Assembly: GCA_011772205.1 (NCBI GenBank)
Contig: WVZY01000019.1
Location: 1-38,420 of the forward strand
DNA length: 38,420 nt
DNA from: Candidatus Latescibacterota bacterium
GTDB taxonomy: Bacteria; Krumholzibacteriota; Krumholzibacteriia; WVZY01
Reading direction: 5' to 3'
Part shown: one piece after another, positions 8,303-16,241 of the stretch
How the letters are laid out: each line of letters starts with the position of its first letter
Numbering within the stretch: the first letter of the stretch is position 1
Notes under the pieces: generated by a model
The model's database searches: none
What the model saw: the letters and a program-made list of their open reading frames with translations, nothing else
What the model was told of the DNA's origin: nothing
Program-made: the position numbers and the translations under genes

Positions 8303-8473
8303 AAACGCCGGCCGCTAGAAAGGAGGCAGTACGGACCAGCAAATCATAAATCGGCTAGACTCGTCGCAAGCATCCGGACTCCCGGGGAGGTGATAACAAG
8401 AACATTTTAAGAGAAGTCAGATAGCTAACATGCAAATCCTCCAAACTCCACTCTCAATCAAGGAGGGTTCAAG

Positions 8474-10873
8474 ATGAAGAAGCTATTCTCTGCCTTTATC
8501 TCATTCGCTCTGATCATTTCTTTTGGCCTATCGGCATTTGCTGGAGAGATCGAAACCAATTTTGCAGCCTACCTGGAAACCCTCGGTGATAACGATTTCG
8601 CTTCAGCCATCATCTACCTTCAGGATCGTCCCGACATAAGGGCCTTGGATAACGTTTTACGGGCTGAAAAAGCGACGATGGCAGTACGCCACGAACGCGT
8701 GCTTGCTGCATTGAAAGAAGCTGCCGATAGATCCCAGCCAGCTTTTATCGCTTATCTGGACGCTAGGAAGGCCGCAGGAACGGTCAAAGGTTATACCAAG
8801 TATTGGATAATGAACCTGGTGATCGTGTCGGCGACCAAAGCCGAACTCAAGAGTATTGCAGCGCTCGGCGACATAGAAATGATCGAAGGGAACTTCAAAG
8901 CGACTCTGATCGATAAGGTCGGCGAAGCCTACACGGGTAATCCTGCAGCCGGCATCGGGGTCACCAACAGCTTGATAGCCATCAATGCAGACAGGGTGTG
9001 GCACGAACTCGGATACACCGGAAACGGTACATTGGTCGCCAATATGGATACAGGCGTGGATGGATCTCACCCGGCACTGACTGACAGGTGGAGAGGCAAC
9101 TGGTACCCCTGGCAAGAATGCTGGAGGGATGCGCTGGGAACCGGCACGCAGTACCCTACTGATACTCACGGACATGGCACGCACACAATGGGCACCATGT
9201 GCGGGGCAGGCCACGCGACAGAGGACACCGTCGGTGTCGCTTTCGAAGCGTGGTGGATAGCCGACAATTCCATCAACCAGGGTGTCAGCCCGGAGTTCGA
9301 TAACGATGTGTTGGGTGCTTTTCAGTGGTTTACCGATCCTGATGGAGATCCTGGCACCACCGATGACGTTCCAGATGCGCTGCAGAACTCCTGGGGCATC
9401 GATTCCCGATTTGGCTATGATTACCAAGATTGCGACTACCGCTGGCAAGAAGCGATCGAAAACTGTGAGGCAGCCGGTGTCGTGGTTACCTTCAGCGCCG
9501 GAAACGAGGGACCCTCCCCTCAAACTCACAGATCACCGGCCAACATCTGCAATACACCCACGGTCAACTTTTCCGTGGGAGCGGTAGATTGCGAGAACTA
9601 CGGCTGGCCTTACCCCATCGCGTACTTTAGCAGCCGTGGCCCCTCCGACTGCGATGGCTCGACCATAAAGCCCGAGGTGTCTGCGCCTGGAGTGTCTGTC
9701 TACTCCTCTTATCCAGGCGGTAGCTACGTCCGGATGAGCGGCACTTCCATGGCCGGACCTCACGTTGCCGGTGTCGTAGCACTGATGAGAGAGGCCAACC
9801 CAAATGCCGACGTGCAAACGATAAAAGAAATCCTGATGAACACGGCACGCGACCTGGGAACGACGGGCGAGGATAATACTTATGGTTGGGGAATCATCGA
9901 TGCGTATGAAGCGGTGCTGGCCGTTTCTGTGCCCGATGAAATACCACCAGTGGTCACCGTGACGGCTCCCAATGGTGGTGAGGTACTGACCGCGGGAACG
10001 ACGTACACCATCACATGGATTGCTACCGATAACGTATCCGTAACTCAAACCAGTATCTATTATTCCTATGATGGCGGGACCACCTATAATCTAATCGCCA
10101 ACCTGGCGGGAAATCCGGGCTCCTATGACTGGACCGTACCGAACACGCCTTCAACCACCTGCCTGGTCCAAGTCTATGCATACGATGCAGCCGATAACGA
10201 AGGCTCGGACACCTCTGATGCGTACTTCACCATCGAGGAATACACGGGCCCTTATGTCTGGGTGAATAGCATCAATCTATCCATCGTGACAAAAGGTCCC
10301 AACACCAATGCGACAGCTGAAGTTCTCATTTGGGATCAGGACAACAACCCCGTTGCACGGGCTACCGTCCATAGTCATTGGGATGGGCTTACGCAGGATA
10401 CCGATGTTTTCAACACAAAAAGGACAGGCTTGGGATCTTGCAACTCCGACAAGCTCAAAAACCCAGTCGGCTGGTGGTATTACTATGTGGATGATGTGGT
10501 CATCGAAGGATACGTTTTCAGAAGCGATCTCGGCGAGACCTCTGACGCTATCCTGGCAGGACCAGGTACCGCTAGTTTCTCTGCACCGATCCCGGGCGAG
10601 TTCTCCGTCTCCCAGAACTATCCCAATCCTTTCAATCCCACGACGGAGTTCTCCCTGAACCTGCCCGAAGATGCTCACGTAAGCTTCGTGATCTACAACG
10701 CAGCCGGGCAGAAGGTCAAGACTTTGGCGGATGAGGATCTGCCCGCGGGAATCAGAACGCTGACCTGGGACGGCACCAACGAGAAGGGCGTGACCGTACC
10801 GAGCGGCATCTACTTCTATCGGGTAATCTCCGGCAACAATGTGGCAACCAGGAAGATGATGTTGCTCAAGTAG
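8474..10873 (+). CDS. Secreted subtilisin-like (S8) protease with T9SS sorting domain
   Basis: About 799 residues. Predicted secreted or surface-attached serine endopeptidase. Signal peptide at residues 1-23 (ends AFAGE). An I9-like propeptide region follows to about residue 150. The S8 catalytic domain spans roughly residues 175-480, with Asp192 (VANMDTGVDGSHP), His234 (HGHGTHTMG), the oxyanion Asn344 (SAGNEGPS) and Ser425 (SGTSMAGPHVAG). All catalytic residues are intact. Next comes a Ser-Thr-rich/Ig-like domain around residues 490-590 (NGGEVLTAG..YTITW), then a domain of unknown type. The C-terminal sorting domain of about 90 residues starts at SQNYPNPFNPTTEFSL and ends RKMMLLK. Ribosome-binding site AAGGAGG lies upstream of the ATG. 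It has its own promoter, leader and terminator, so it is monocistronic. Confidence 0.95.
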   Translation: MKKLFSAFISFALIISFGLSAFAGEIETNFAAYLETLGDNDFASAIIYLQDRPDIRALDNVLRAEKATMAVRHERVLAALKEAADRSQPAFIAYLDARKAAGTVKGYTKYWIMNLVIVSATKAELKSIAALGDIEMIEGNFKATLIDKVGEAYTGNPAAGIGVTNSLIAINADRVWHELGYTGNGTLVANMDTGVDGSHPALTDRWRGNWYPWQECWRDALGTGTQYPTDTHGHGTHTMGTMCGAGHATEDTVGVAFEAWWIADNSINQGVSPEFDNDVLGAFQWFTDPDGDPGTTDDVPDALQNSWGIDSRFGYDYQDCDYRWQEAIENCEAAGVVVTFSAGNEGPSPQTHRSPANICNTPTVNFSVGAVDCENYGWPYPIAYFSSRGPSDCDGSTIKPEVSAPGVSVYSSYPGGSYVRMSGTSMAGPHVAGVVALMREANPNADVQTIKEILMNTARDLGTTGEDNTYGWGIIDAYEAVLAVSVPDEIPPVVTVTAPNGGEVLTAGTTYTITWIATDNVSVTQTSIYYSYDGGTTYNLIANLAGNPGSYDWTVPNTPSTTCLVQVYAYDAADNEGSDTSDAYFTIEEYTGPYVWVNSINLSIVTKGPNTNATAEVLIWDQDNNPVARATVHSHWDGLTQDTDVFNTKRTGLGSCNSDKLKNPVGWWYYYVDDVVIEGYVFRSDLGETSDAILAGPGTASFSAPIPGEFSVSQNYPNPFNPTTEFSLNLPEDAHVSFVIYNAAGQKVKTLADEDLPAGIRTLTWDGTNEKGVTVPSGIYFYRVISGNNVATRKMMLLK

Positions 10874-10894
10874 AGATTTCCGCTAAACTTACAT

Positions 10895-10935
10895 CAGAAA
10901 GCCTCCTGCATGTTGTAGGAGGCTTTCTGATTTTT
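10895..10935 (+). terminator. Rho-independent terminator of the subtilase gene
   Basis: CAGAAAGCCTCCT (10895-10907) pairs perfectly with AGGAGGCTTTCTG (10917-10929). The stem can extend by three more pairs, and it is followed by ATTTTTCTTTT. Confidence 0.92.
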
Positions 10936-11003
10936 CTTTTACGAAAGCATCATGAGTCGATTTCCAGGGAAAAGAGGTAAACCTTTAAATTAACGCTATT
11001 TAT

Positions 11004-11043
11004 TGTGTACCTCCAGGGAATCGAACTCCGTATTATCTAAAAT
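11004..11043 (-). pseudogene. tRNA-like 3' fragment (degenerate)
   Basis: On the minus strand this reads ATTTTAGATAATACGGAG, then TTCGATTCCCTGGAGGTACACA. The TTCGATT loop flanked by a near-complete T-stem and an acceptor-like end resembles a tRNA 3' half, but the T-stem has a mismatch and the CCA is altered. No 5' acceptor or D-arm partner is found. It is the most decayed of three similar fragments in the window (the others at 28640 and 32512). Confidence 0.4.
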
Positions 11044-11047
11044 GATA

Positions 11048-11215
11048 AGCCGGCTCAATGTTGCGGCGCAGATTTTCGCTTGCGAATTTAAAAAGCTAAA
11101 AATATAATGCACTTATAGCTGCGCTGGCTTAACAGCGGCGCAGCTATTGGCGATTGAGCCGGTTGCGTTGCGCCGCCGATCATTCGCCAAAATTGCATTC
11201 ACCCTTAATTTTGGC
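11048..11215. repeat. Nested inverted repeats in an intergenic region
   Basis: Several inverted pairs are packed together. CCGGCTCAAT near 11050 pairs with ATTGAGCCGG near 11153. AGCTGCGC near 11117 pairs with GCGCAGCT near 11138. GCCAAAATT (11186-11194) pairs with AATTTTGGC (11207-11215). The region precedes the TPR-Exb-TonB cluster and could be a REP-like element, a structured leader or a protein-binding region. No gene is supported between 10936 and 11236. Confidence 0.5.
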
Positions 11216-11236
11216 CATTTTTGGTAACTACTGTTG

Positions 11237-13027
11237 ATGAACCTGTTTACTCTTCGCTTATCGGTTTGTGCGCTGGCGGTGGCAGTGCTGCTCGTGCCGT
11301 GGACCGGCCTGGCAGCCAGGGACCCAGATATTGAAGCCGCACGCAGGGCCGCGGCTGCTCAGAGATGGGAGGAAGTGATCAAACGAGCCAAATCCGCCCT
11401 CGGCCGAGACCCTAAGTCCCTCGACGCCTTGCGGTTCCTGGGCGAAGCGCAAATCGCTGTCGGCGACACGCTCGATGGCATGGGACATCTCAAGGAGGCG
11501 CTATCGATCAAGCCTCATGACGCCCCCTGCCTGGTGCTGCTGGTCGATGTCCTGTTGTCCGAAGGAGAAGTGGACGAGGCCGATCAGTTTGTGGCCGCCG
11601 CAGAAGCCAAAGATAAAAAAGGAGAGCTTTGGGAGATAAAAGCCAGCCGGGCCCGCGTCCTCGCCGCACAAGGGGAAGTCAGGGACGCGATACGGATCTT
11701 CGCAGAAGCGACGGCTGAAAATCCTCAAAATCCTCTGTACCCGAAGCTACTTGCCCGCCTCTACCGGGACAAAAATATTGTTGAATTGGCCATCGATCTC
11801 TACCGTCGCGCCATCGAGCTTGCCCCCGGAGACGCTCAACTGCACTTCGAACTAGCCCAGGTGCTGCTCAAGGACAAGCAGTTCAACGAGGCCATGGCCG
11901 AATTCAAAACGGTACGTGACGCTGACCCGACGAATGACGAAGTCAACTACCAGATTGGGAAGCTCTATTTCGCTGCAAGCCGATATGCAGAGGCCTTGGA
12001 GCCATTGCAAGCGGCTACTAAGGACCGGCCCGACCATTTCTATTCGCATTATTTGCTGGGGCAGACCTATCGTAAACTCGGACGCATGCCTGAAGCCGAG
12101 CAGTCGCTGTGGAACGCCTACGAACTTCGGCCTCAACGCCGGGACGTCCAAATACTCCTGGCAACCACATTGGCTGACGAGAGGAAATACGGTGAACAAA
12201 TAGAGCTTTTCCGTTCGGTGATCGCCGATACGACCTCGGATGCCGAGCTGCTGGTGATGGGGGGCGATGCTTACTACAATTTCGCTTCCCGGAACGCCGA
12301 ACGTGAATCGAAACCACTGTATTATGATTCCGCGGTGGTCTTTTTCAAACGTTCGCTGGTCTCCGCTCCCGCTCAACCCCGCATCACCTACCGGGTAGCG
12401 ACGGTTCATTACAACAACGATCAATTCGATTCAGCGGTTGTGTATTACCAGAAAACATTGAAACTGCAACCGGAGAAGTGCGGGGCAATGATCAATATGG
12501 GCTACAGCTATGGACGCATGGAGAAATGGCCGGAGGCCATCGCGGCGCTGCGTCAAGGGACTGCATGCGATGCGAGCAATGTTTCAGCACGCTCTTACTT
12601 GGCATCGATCCTCGCGGCCCAAGATTCATTGAATGCCGCCATCGTGGTGTATGAGACCGTCGTCTCGATGGATTCGACGAACTGTGAAGCTTACGGCCAG
12701 ATGGGACTGATCTATTTCAATCGCGAGCAGTACGTTTTGGCCATTCGCAATTTGAGGCAGGCTGTCACTTTTTGTCCAAACCGCGGGGATTTCTGGAGCT
12801 TGTACGGTTATGCAAACTGGTCACAATTTCTCAGAGTGCGTGAGAGAATTCGGGATAGCCACGACGGACTCATTCCAGGAGATGAGCTCCTGGCCAAGGG
12901 GCGCGACTATCTGGACGCCGCTGAGCGAGGCTTCGAGAAAGCCTTGCGCTATAAGCCCGGCGATAAAGATTTGAAAGAAACTTTAAAAGCTGTTACAGAC
13001 TACAAGAAGCGCCTCGGAGAGAGGTAA
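11237..13027 (+). CDS. Exported TPR-repeat protein
   Basis: About 596 residues. N-terminal signal peptide (LFTLRLSVCALAVAVLLV...GLAAR), then TPR units over almost the full length. Clear units include RWEEVIKRAKSALGRDP, NIVELAIDLYRRAIELAPGD, QFNEAMAEFKTVRDADPTND, RYAEALEPLQAATKDRPD, RMPEAEQSLWNAYELRP, QFDSAVVYYQKTLKLQPE, KWPEAIAALRQG and a last FEKALRYKPGDKDL. It is probably periplasmic or outer-membrane-associated and serves as a protein-protein scaffold. The frame opens with TTG at 11234 directly before ATG 11237; ATG is preferred, but neither has a good ribosome-binding site. It precedes ExbB by 108 bases on the same strand, so it is likely a partner of the TonB-type machine. Its role there is inferred from context only. 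Confidence 0.85.
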   Translation: MNLFTLRLSVCALAVAVLLVPWTGLAARDPDIEAARRAAAAQRWEEVIKRAKSALGRDPKSLDALRFLGEAQIAVGDTLDGMGHLKEALSIKPHDAPCLVLLVDVLLSEGEVDEADQFVAAAEAKDKKGELWEIKASRARVLAAQGEVRDAIRIFAEATAENPQNPLYPKLLARLYRDKNIVELAIDLYRRAIELAPGDAQLHFELAQVLLKDKQFNEAMAEFKTVRDADPTNDEVNYQIGKLYFAASRYAEALEPLQAATKDRPDHFYSHYLLGQTYRKLGRMPEAEQSLWNAYELRPQRRDVQILLATTLADERKYGEQIELFRSVIADTTSDAELLVMGGDAYYNFASRNAERESKPLYYDSAVVFFKRSLVSAPAQPRITYRVATVHYNNDQFDSAVVYYQKTLKLQPEKCGAMINMGYSYGRMEKWPEAIAALRQGTACDASNVSARSYLASILAAQDSLNAAIVVYETVVSMDSTNCEAYGQMGLIYFNREQYVLAIRNLRQAVTFCPNRGDFWSLYGYANWSQFLRVRERIRDSHDGLIPGDELLAKGRDYLDAAERGFEKALRYKPGDKDLKETLKAVTDYKKRLGER

Positions 13028-13063
13028 TATATCACACTTGAATGAGCATACACACGTCATTTC

Positions 13064-13095
13064 GAAAAGCCGCATCGCGGACTTTTCCTTTTTTT
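13064..13095 (+). terminator. Terminator-like hairpin between the TPR gene and exbB
   Basis: GAAAAG-CCGC (13064-13073) pairs with GCGG-A-CTTTTC (13077-13087) with one bulged A, followed by a run of T residues. It may terminate or attenuate transcription from the TPR gene, so exbB could be partly independent. Confidence 0.55.
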
Positions 13096-13135
13096 GATGT
13101 CACAACTTCACGATTTTTCTTGAGAGGTTCTGGGA

Positions 13136-13909
13136 ATGAAACAAGGTACCTTTAACACGATCGTTCTTCTCGTCGCTTTCTTGATCAGCTGTGGTGTTGT
13201 TTTTGGGTGGATTCCCGCTATCGACAAGGAGGATCCCACCACAGGCCGCCCACAAAATCCGATTCTTCACCAGATCAAGCAGGCGGGGCCGCTGGTTGCC
13301 GTGCTTCTGACACTGCTGCTCATGGTCTTTGCCTATGTTGTGGAGCGGATGCTCACACTCAGAAAAGCCCGGGGGAAGCGGAGGATCCAATTATTCGTCG
13401 CCGAGTTCGGGAAGGCGATACACCAAAACCGTCTGGATGAGGCTTCGAAGCTTTGTGACAACCAGCGAGGATCGGCGGCGGCAGTGCTCAAAGCGGGTGT
13501 TGACCAGTACCAGCGCCTGTCCACCGTCGAAGATCTCTCCCCCGAAAAGCGGCTGACGGAGACTCAGCGCGCGATCAACGAAGCGCGTTTGCTCGAGGTG
13601 CCGTTCCTCGAGCGAAACCTGATCGCGCTCTCGACGATCGCGTCGATTGCGACCATGGTCGGGCTGTTGGGAACAACGATTGGAATGATCCGTGCGTTTG
13701 CTGCGATGGCCCGCCAGGGAGCGCCGGATGCCATCCAGCTCGCCATGGGCATTTCCGAAGCGCTCGTGAATACCGCCGGTGGGCTTTTGGCTGCCATTCT
13801 CGGTATCGTTGCGTACAACGTCCTCGTCAATTGGGTAGACCAGTTCAACTACAATATCGATGAAGCGTCCTACGTGATGATCGAGCTATTGAAGGAAAAG
13901 GAAGGATAG
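13136..13909 (+). CDS. exbB: MotA/TolQ/ExbB proton-channel family protein
   Basis: About 257 residues. Inner-membrane stator component that uses the proton motive force to drive TonB. A hydrophobic N-terminal helix (FNTIVLLVAFLISCGVVFGW) is followed by a short periplasmic loop and GPLVAVLLTLLLMVFAYVVE. A cytoplasmic region (about 75-155) comes next, then the conserved pair LSTIASIATMVGLLGTTIGMI and GISEALVNTAGGLLAAILGI. GLLGTTIGMI and the final helix pair are the family signature. ATG start; GAGAGGTTCTGGGA lies just upstream. Its stop is 4 bases before the first ExbD gene. The TolQ/ExbB/MotA-like distinction rests on the neighbouring ExbD and TonB genes. Confidence 0.92.
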   Translation: MKQGTFNTIVLLVAFLISCGVVFGWIPAIDKEDPTTGRPQNPILHQIKQAGPLVAVLLTLLLMVFAYVVERMLTLRKARGKRRIQLFVAEFGKAIHQNRLDEASKLCDNQRGSAAAVLKAGVDQYQRLSTVEDLSPEKRLTETQRAINEARLLEVPFLERNLIALSTIASIATMVGLLGTTIGMIRAFAAMARQGAPDAIQLAMGISEALVNTAGGLLAAILGIVAYNVLVNWVDQFNYNIDEASYVMIELLKEKEG

Positions 13910-13913
13910 CGCC

Positions 13914-14417
13914 GTGGTGATTCTCAAGCCAAAACGCATCCCTATCAAAATCGACATGACACCAATGGTGGACATCGCTTTTCTCCTGTTGGTGTTCTTC
14001 ATGTCCACGACGCAGTTTCGACCTCCTGAGGAATTCCCGGTGAGTTTGCCGGCGAGCCATTCAGAGATCAAGCTTCCGGAATCGGACATTATTATTATTA
14101 CAATTCCCAAGGCGAACAAAGTCTTCCTGACCACCGGCGCGGCCAATCTGGACCTCAGGTACGGGTTCATCCAGGAAACGGAGACGGGGCAGGTTACCAG
14201 CAAGGAATTTTCAACGGGAGAGTTGCCGGTGACCATCACCAACTACCGGCTGCACAATCCGAAGGTCCGCATTATCGTCAAGGCGGACAAAGAGGCCGAT
14301 TATGGGCTGGTGGAGGATGTGATGTACGCCCTGCAGAAGAATAGAATGACCCGTTTTCATCTCATCACCGAACTCGAAGCCGAGCCGGAAGCCGTTCGCC
14401 CGGCCGGTGAGATCTGA
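13914..14417 (+). CDS. exbD: ExbD/TolR-family protein, first copy
   Basis: About 167 residues. Partner of ExbB in the proton-driven stator. The signature IDMTPMVDIAFLLLVFFM places the conserved membrane Asp at residue 20. The C-terminal periplasmic domain ends ...RIIVKADKEADYGLVEDVMYALQ, which is the ExbD/TolR consensus. Start is GTG at 13914 or 13917, 4-7 bases after the exbB stop, with AAGGAAGGA overlapping the exbB end, so translation is probably coupled. A long insert (KLPESDIIIITIPKANKV... to FSTGELPVTI) makes it larger than E. coli ExbD. Confidence 0.92.
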   Translation: MVILKPKRIPIKIDMTPMVDIAFLLLVFFMSTTQFRPPEEFPVSLPASHSEIKLPESDIIIITIPKANKVFLTTGAANLDLRYGFIQETETGQVTSKEFSTGELPVTITNYRLHNPKVRIIVKADKEADYGLVEDVMYALQKNRMTRFHLITELEAEPEAVRPAGEI

Positions 14418-14435
14418 TAGAGGAGGGCTTGTCCA

Positions 14436-15032
14436 ATGGCGATTGCCGATGTTGCCAGTACGAGATCGCGCGGTGAAGCGCAACCCTGGAAAAGACCGCG
14501 TCCCGGCATCCGAATTGATATGACGCCGATGGTGGACATCGCCTTTTTGCTGCTCGTCTTCTTCATGGTAACGACCGTCTTCCGCCTGCCTCAGGCTATG
14601 GAAATCAATCTTCCTCCCGAGACAGAAGTCCCCATGGAACTCGAGGTCGGTGAGTCGCGCCTTCTGACCTTTCGGGTGATCGAATCGGATGAGCTTTTCT
14701 TCAACGTCGGGAACGATTTGCCCCAGCCGCTGCCGTGGGACTCGCTGCGGGTGAAGCTCATGGAACGCAAGGCGGCCGTCGGATTCGACAGCGAAGGTCG
14801 CAGCCGCCTCATCATCGTAGCCCGTGTTTGCCGCCTGGCGAATTACGAAAGCATGGTCAATCTCATCGATGAGTTCAACGTGGCCAAGACCACGCGCTTC
14901 AGTGTGGACCGCTATACCGCCGCAGACGATTCCGTATTGCACCTTGCCGACATCCCGGCCAACTGCATGGCCCTGATCGCGGAAGGCGAAGAGGCCAGGG
15001 CAACTGGAGGCGAAGCCATTGATACCGAATGA
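14436..15032 (+). CDS. exbD: ExbD/TolR-family protein, second copy
   Basis: About 198 residues. Paralogue of the preceding gene with the same IDMTPMVDIAFLLLVFFM core (membrane Asp34) after a longer cytoplasmic N-terminus rich in Arg and Pro. The periplasmic domain (LIIVARVCRLANYESMVNLI) matches ExbD but diverges from copy one. AGAGGAGGG is the ribosome-binding site, and 18 bases separate the two genes. Two non-identical ExbD proteins next to one ExbB is common in FCB and deltaproteobacterial TonB clusters, where they may form a hetero-dimer. That pairing is inferred here. Confidence 0.92.
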   Translation: MAIADVASTRSRGEAQPWKRPRPGIRIDMTPMVDIAFLLLVFFMVTTVFRLPQAMEINLPPETEVPMELEVGESRLLTFRVIESDELFFNVGNDLPQPLPWDSLRVKLMERKAAVGFDSEGRSRLIIVARVCRLANYESMVNLIDEFNVAKTTRFSVDRYTAADDSVLHLADIPANCMALIAEGEEARATGGEAIDTE

Positions 15033-15161
15033 CCGAATGATTAATATATATATGAGGACACAGAGCCGTTCGTGCCACAACAGGCTGTTGCCGCATGCCG
15101 ATCCAGGCGGGCGCCCCGCGTGCGGTGCTCGCAGCCAGATGTAGCGGAGGGAAGGCTTCAA

Positions 15162-15908
15162 GTGGAAGTTTACGAAGAATTTGCGAAGAACCTCTACGGT
15201 TCCTTCGAACTGAAGAAATATATGGCCCGCTATATCTGGATTGGCTTGGCCGTTTCGGTGGGTTTTCATGGGACCGCTATCGGGTCGTATGTCTTGGGAT
15301 TGGCGCTCACACGGGAGCCTCCTGCGCCCAAGCGCATTGTTATTTTGGACGCCTCGAAGCTCGGCGCGCCTCCCTCCATTACGGACAAGACCGTCCCGCC
15401 GACGATCAAAGTCGCGCGGCCCAAGATTGCCCCGCCCGCAGCAGCCAAGCCTGTGGCGATCCCGGATGAGGAAGCAAAAGAAGAAGTAACCATTCAGTCA
15501 CAGGAGGAGCTTGCCATATCCGCCACGGCTACGGATGATACGACAATATTTGGTGGCGAGGGTGTCGAGGTCATTATCCAGGAAATGGAAACGGAGGACG
15601 TAATTCCATCTCCCGATGCTTTTACACCTTTCGAGATTCCTCCTCAAGCCATCCTCAGCCCAAAGCCAGCGTATCCCCAAATGGCGAGGGATGTGGGCAT
15701 GGAAGGGTTCGTATTAATGAAGGTCTATGTGGACAAAAAAGGCAATGTGAAGAAATGGGAAGTCATGAAGGCCGAGCCGACTGGATTGGGCTTCGAAGAG
15801 GAGGTCATCAAGGTCATCCCTAATTGGAAATTTACTCCAGCGATCCAGCAGAACCAGCCCGTGGGTGCCTGGATTGCCGTTCCCTTCAATTTCGAATTCA
15901 AGGAATAG
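15162..15908 (+). CDS. tonB: TonB-family energy transducer
   Basis: About 248 residues. It spans the periplasm and passes energy from ExbB/ExbD to outer-membrane receptors. A cytoplasmic N-terminus (VEVYEEFAKNLYGSFELKKY) is followed by one membrane helix (IWIGLAVSVGFHGTAIGSYV). A Pro/Lys/Ala-rich periplasmic stretch follows (PPAPKRI...ARPKIAPPAAAKP). The TonB C-terminal domain runs from LSPKPAYPQMARDVGMEGFV to the end and includes GFEEEVIKVIPNWKFTPA. The open frame extends upstream to 15072, but I place the start at GTG 15162: AGGGAAGG lies about 8 bases before it, and the upstream residues have no TonB character. A GTG start is unusual for this cluster. A terminator follows at 15919. Confidence 0.9.
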   Translation: MEVYEEFAKNLYGSFELKKYMARYIWIGLAVSVGFHGTAIGSYVLGLALTREPPAPKRIVILDASKLGAPPSITDKTVPPTIKVARPKIAPPAAAKPVAIPDEEAKEEVTIQSQEELAISATATDDTTIFGGEGVEVIIQEMETEDVIPSPDAFTPFEIPPQAILSPKPAYPQMARDVGMEGFVLMKVYVDKKGNVKKWEVMKAEPTGLGFEEEVIKVIPNWKFTPAIQQNQPVGAWIAVPFNFEFKE

Positions 15909-15918
15909 ATACGTTACG

Positions 15919-15940
15919 CCTCCTCCGGGAGGCTTTTTTA
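15919..15940 (+). terminator. Rho-independent terminator after tonB
   Basis: GCCTCC (15919-15924), loop TCCG, GGAGGC (15929-15934), then six T residues. It lies 11 bases after the tonB stop. The next gene starts only 23 bases downstream, so some read-through is likely. Confidence 0.85.
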
Positions 15941-15962
15941 TTATCTTTTCCCAAGCAGAATC

Positions 15963-16241
15963 ATGCATCTGCTCCGTCTCGTTTTGGCCGTCCTGTTCCT
16001 GTCTGTGGGAATTGGAATTCTCGCGGGTTGGATTCTTCCAGGACTGCCGGAAGGCTCCGGCATGCGGCCGATGCTGGGCATTGTAACCATTCTGTTCGGG
16101 CTTTATCGAGGAGTGATCTTTTTTTTCGTGCCCCCGCAGAAGCGGCGCCCTTATGGTGGTTTTCGCAAAAGGTTCCTGGACTTCGAGGAAAAAAAGGAGG
16201 CCCCGCCGGACGACGATGAGTCGAAAGATCGCAAAACCTAG
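15963..16241 (+). CDS. Small two-helix membrane protein
   Basis: About 92 residues. Two hydrophobic segments (LLRLVLAVLFLSVGIGILAGWIL and MLGIVTILFGLYRGVIFFFV) are followed by a charged, probably cytoplasmic tail (RKRFLDFEEKKEAPPDDDES). No family is recognised. It lies directly after the tonB terminator and overlaps the start of the next gene by 26 bases. The tight overlap and shared strand suggest it works with the following lipoprotein. The ATG has no strong ribosome-binding site. Confidence 0.6.
   Translation: MHLLRLVLAVLFLSVGIGILAGWILPGLPEGSGMRPMLGIVTILFGLYRGVIFFFVPPQKRRPYGGFRKRFLDFEEKKEAPPDDDESKDRKT

Noticed and set aside
8657-9529. 290-codon minus-strand frame within the subtilase gene
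   Set aside because: It overlaps the catalytic domain of an intact protease and shows no motif of its own.
14211-15269. 352-codon minus-strand frame across the two ExbD genes
   Set aside because: It overlaps the well-supported exbD and tonB genes on the other strand and has no recognisable domain.
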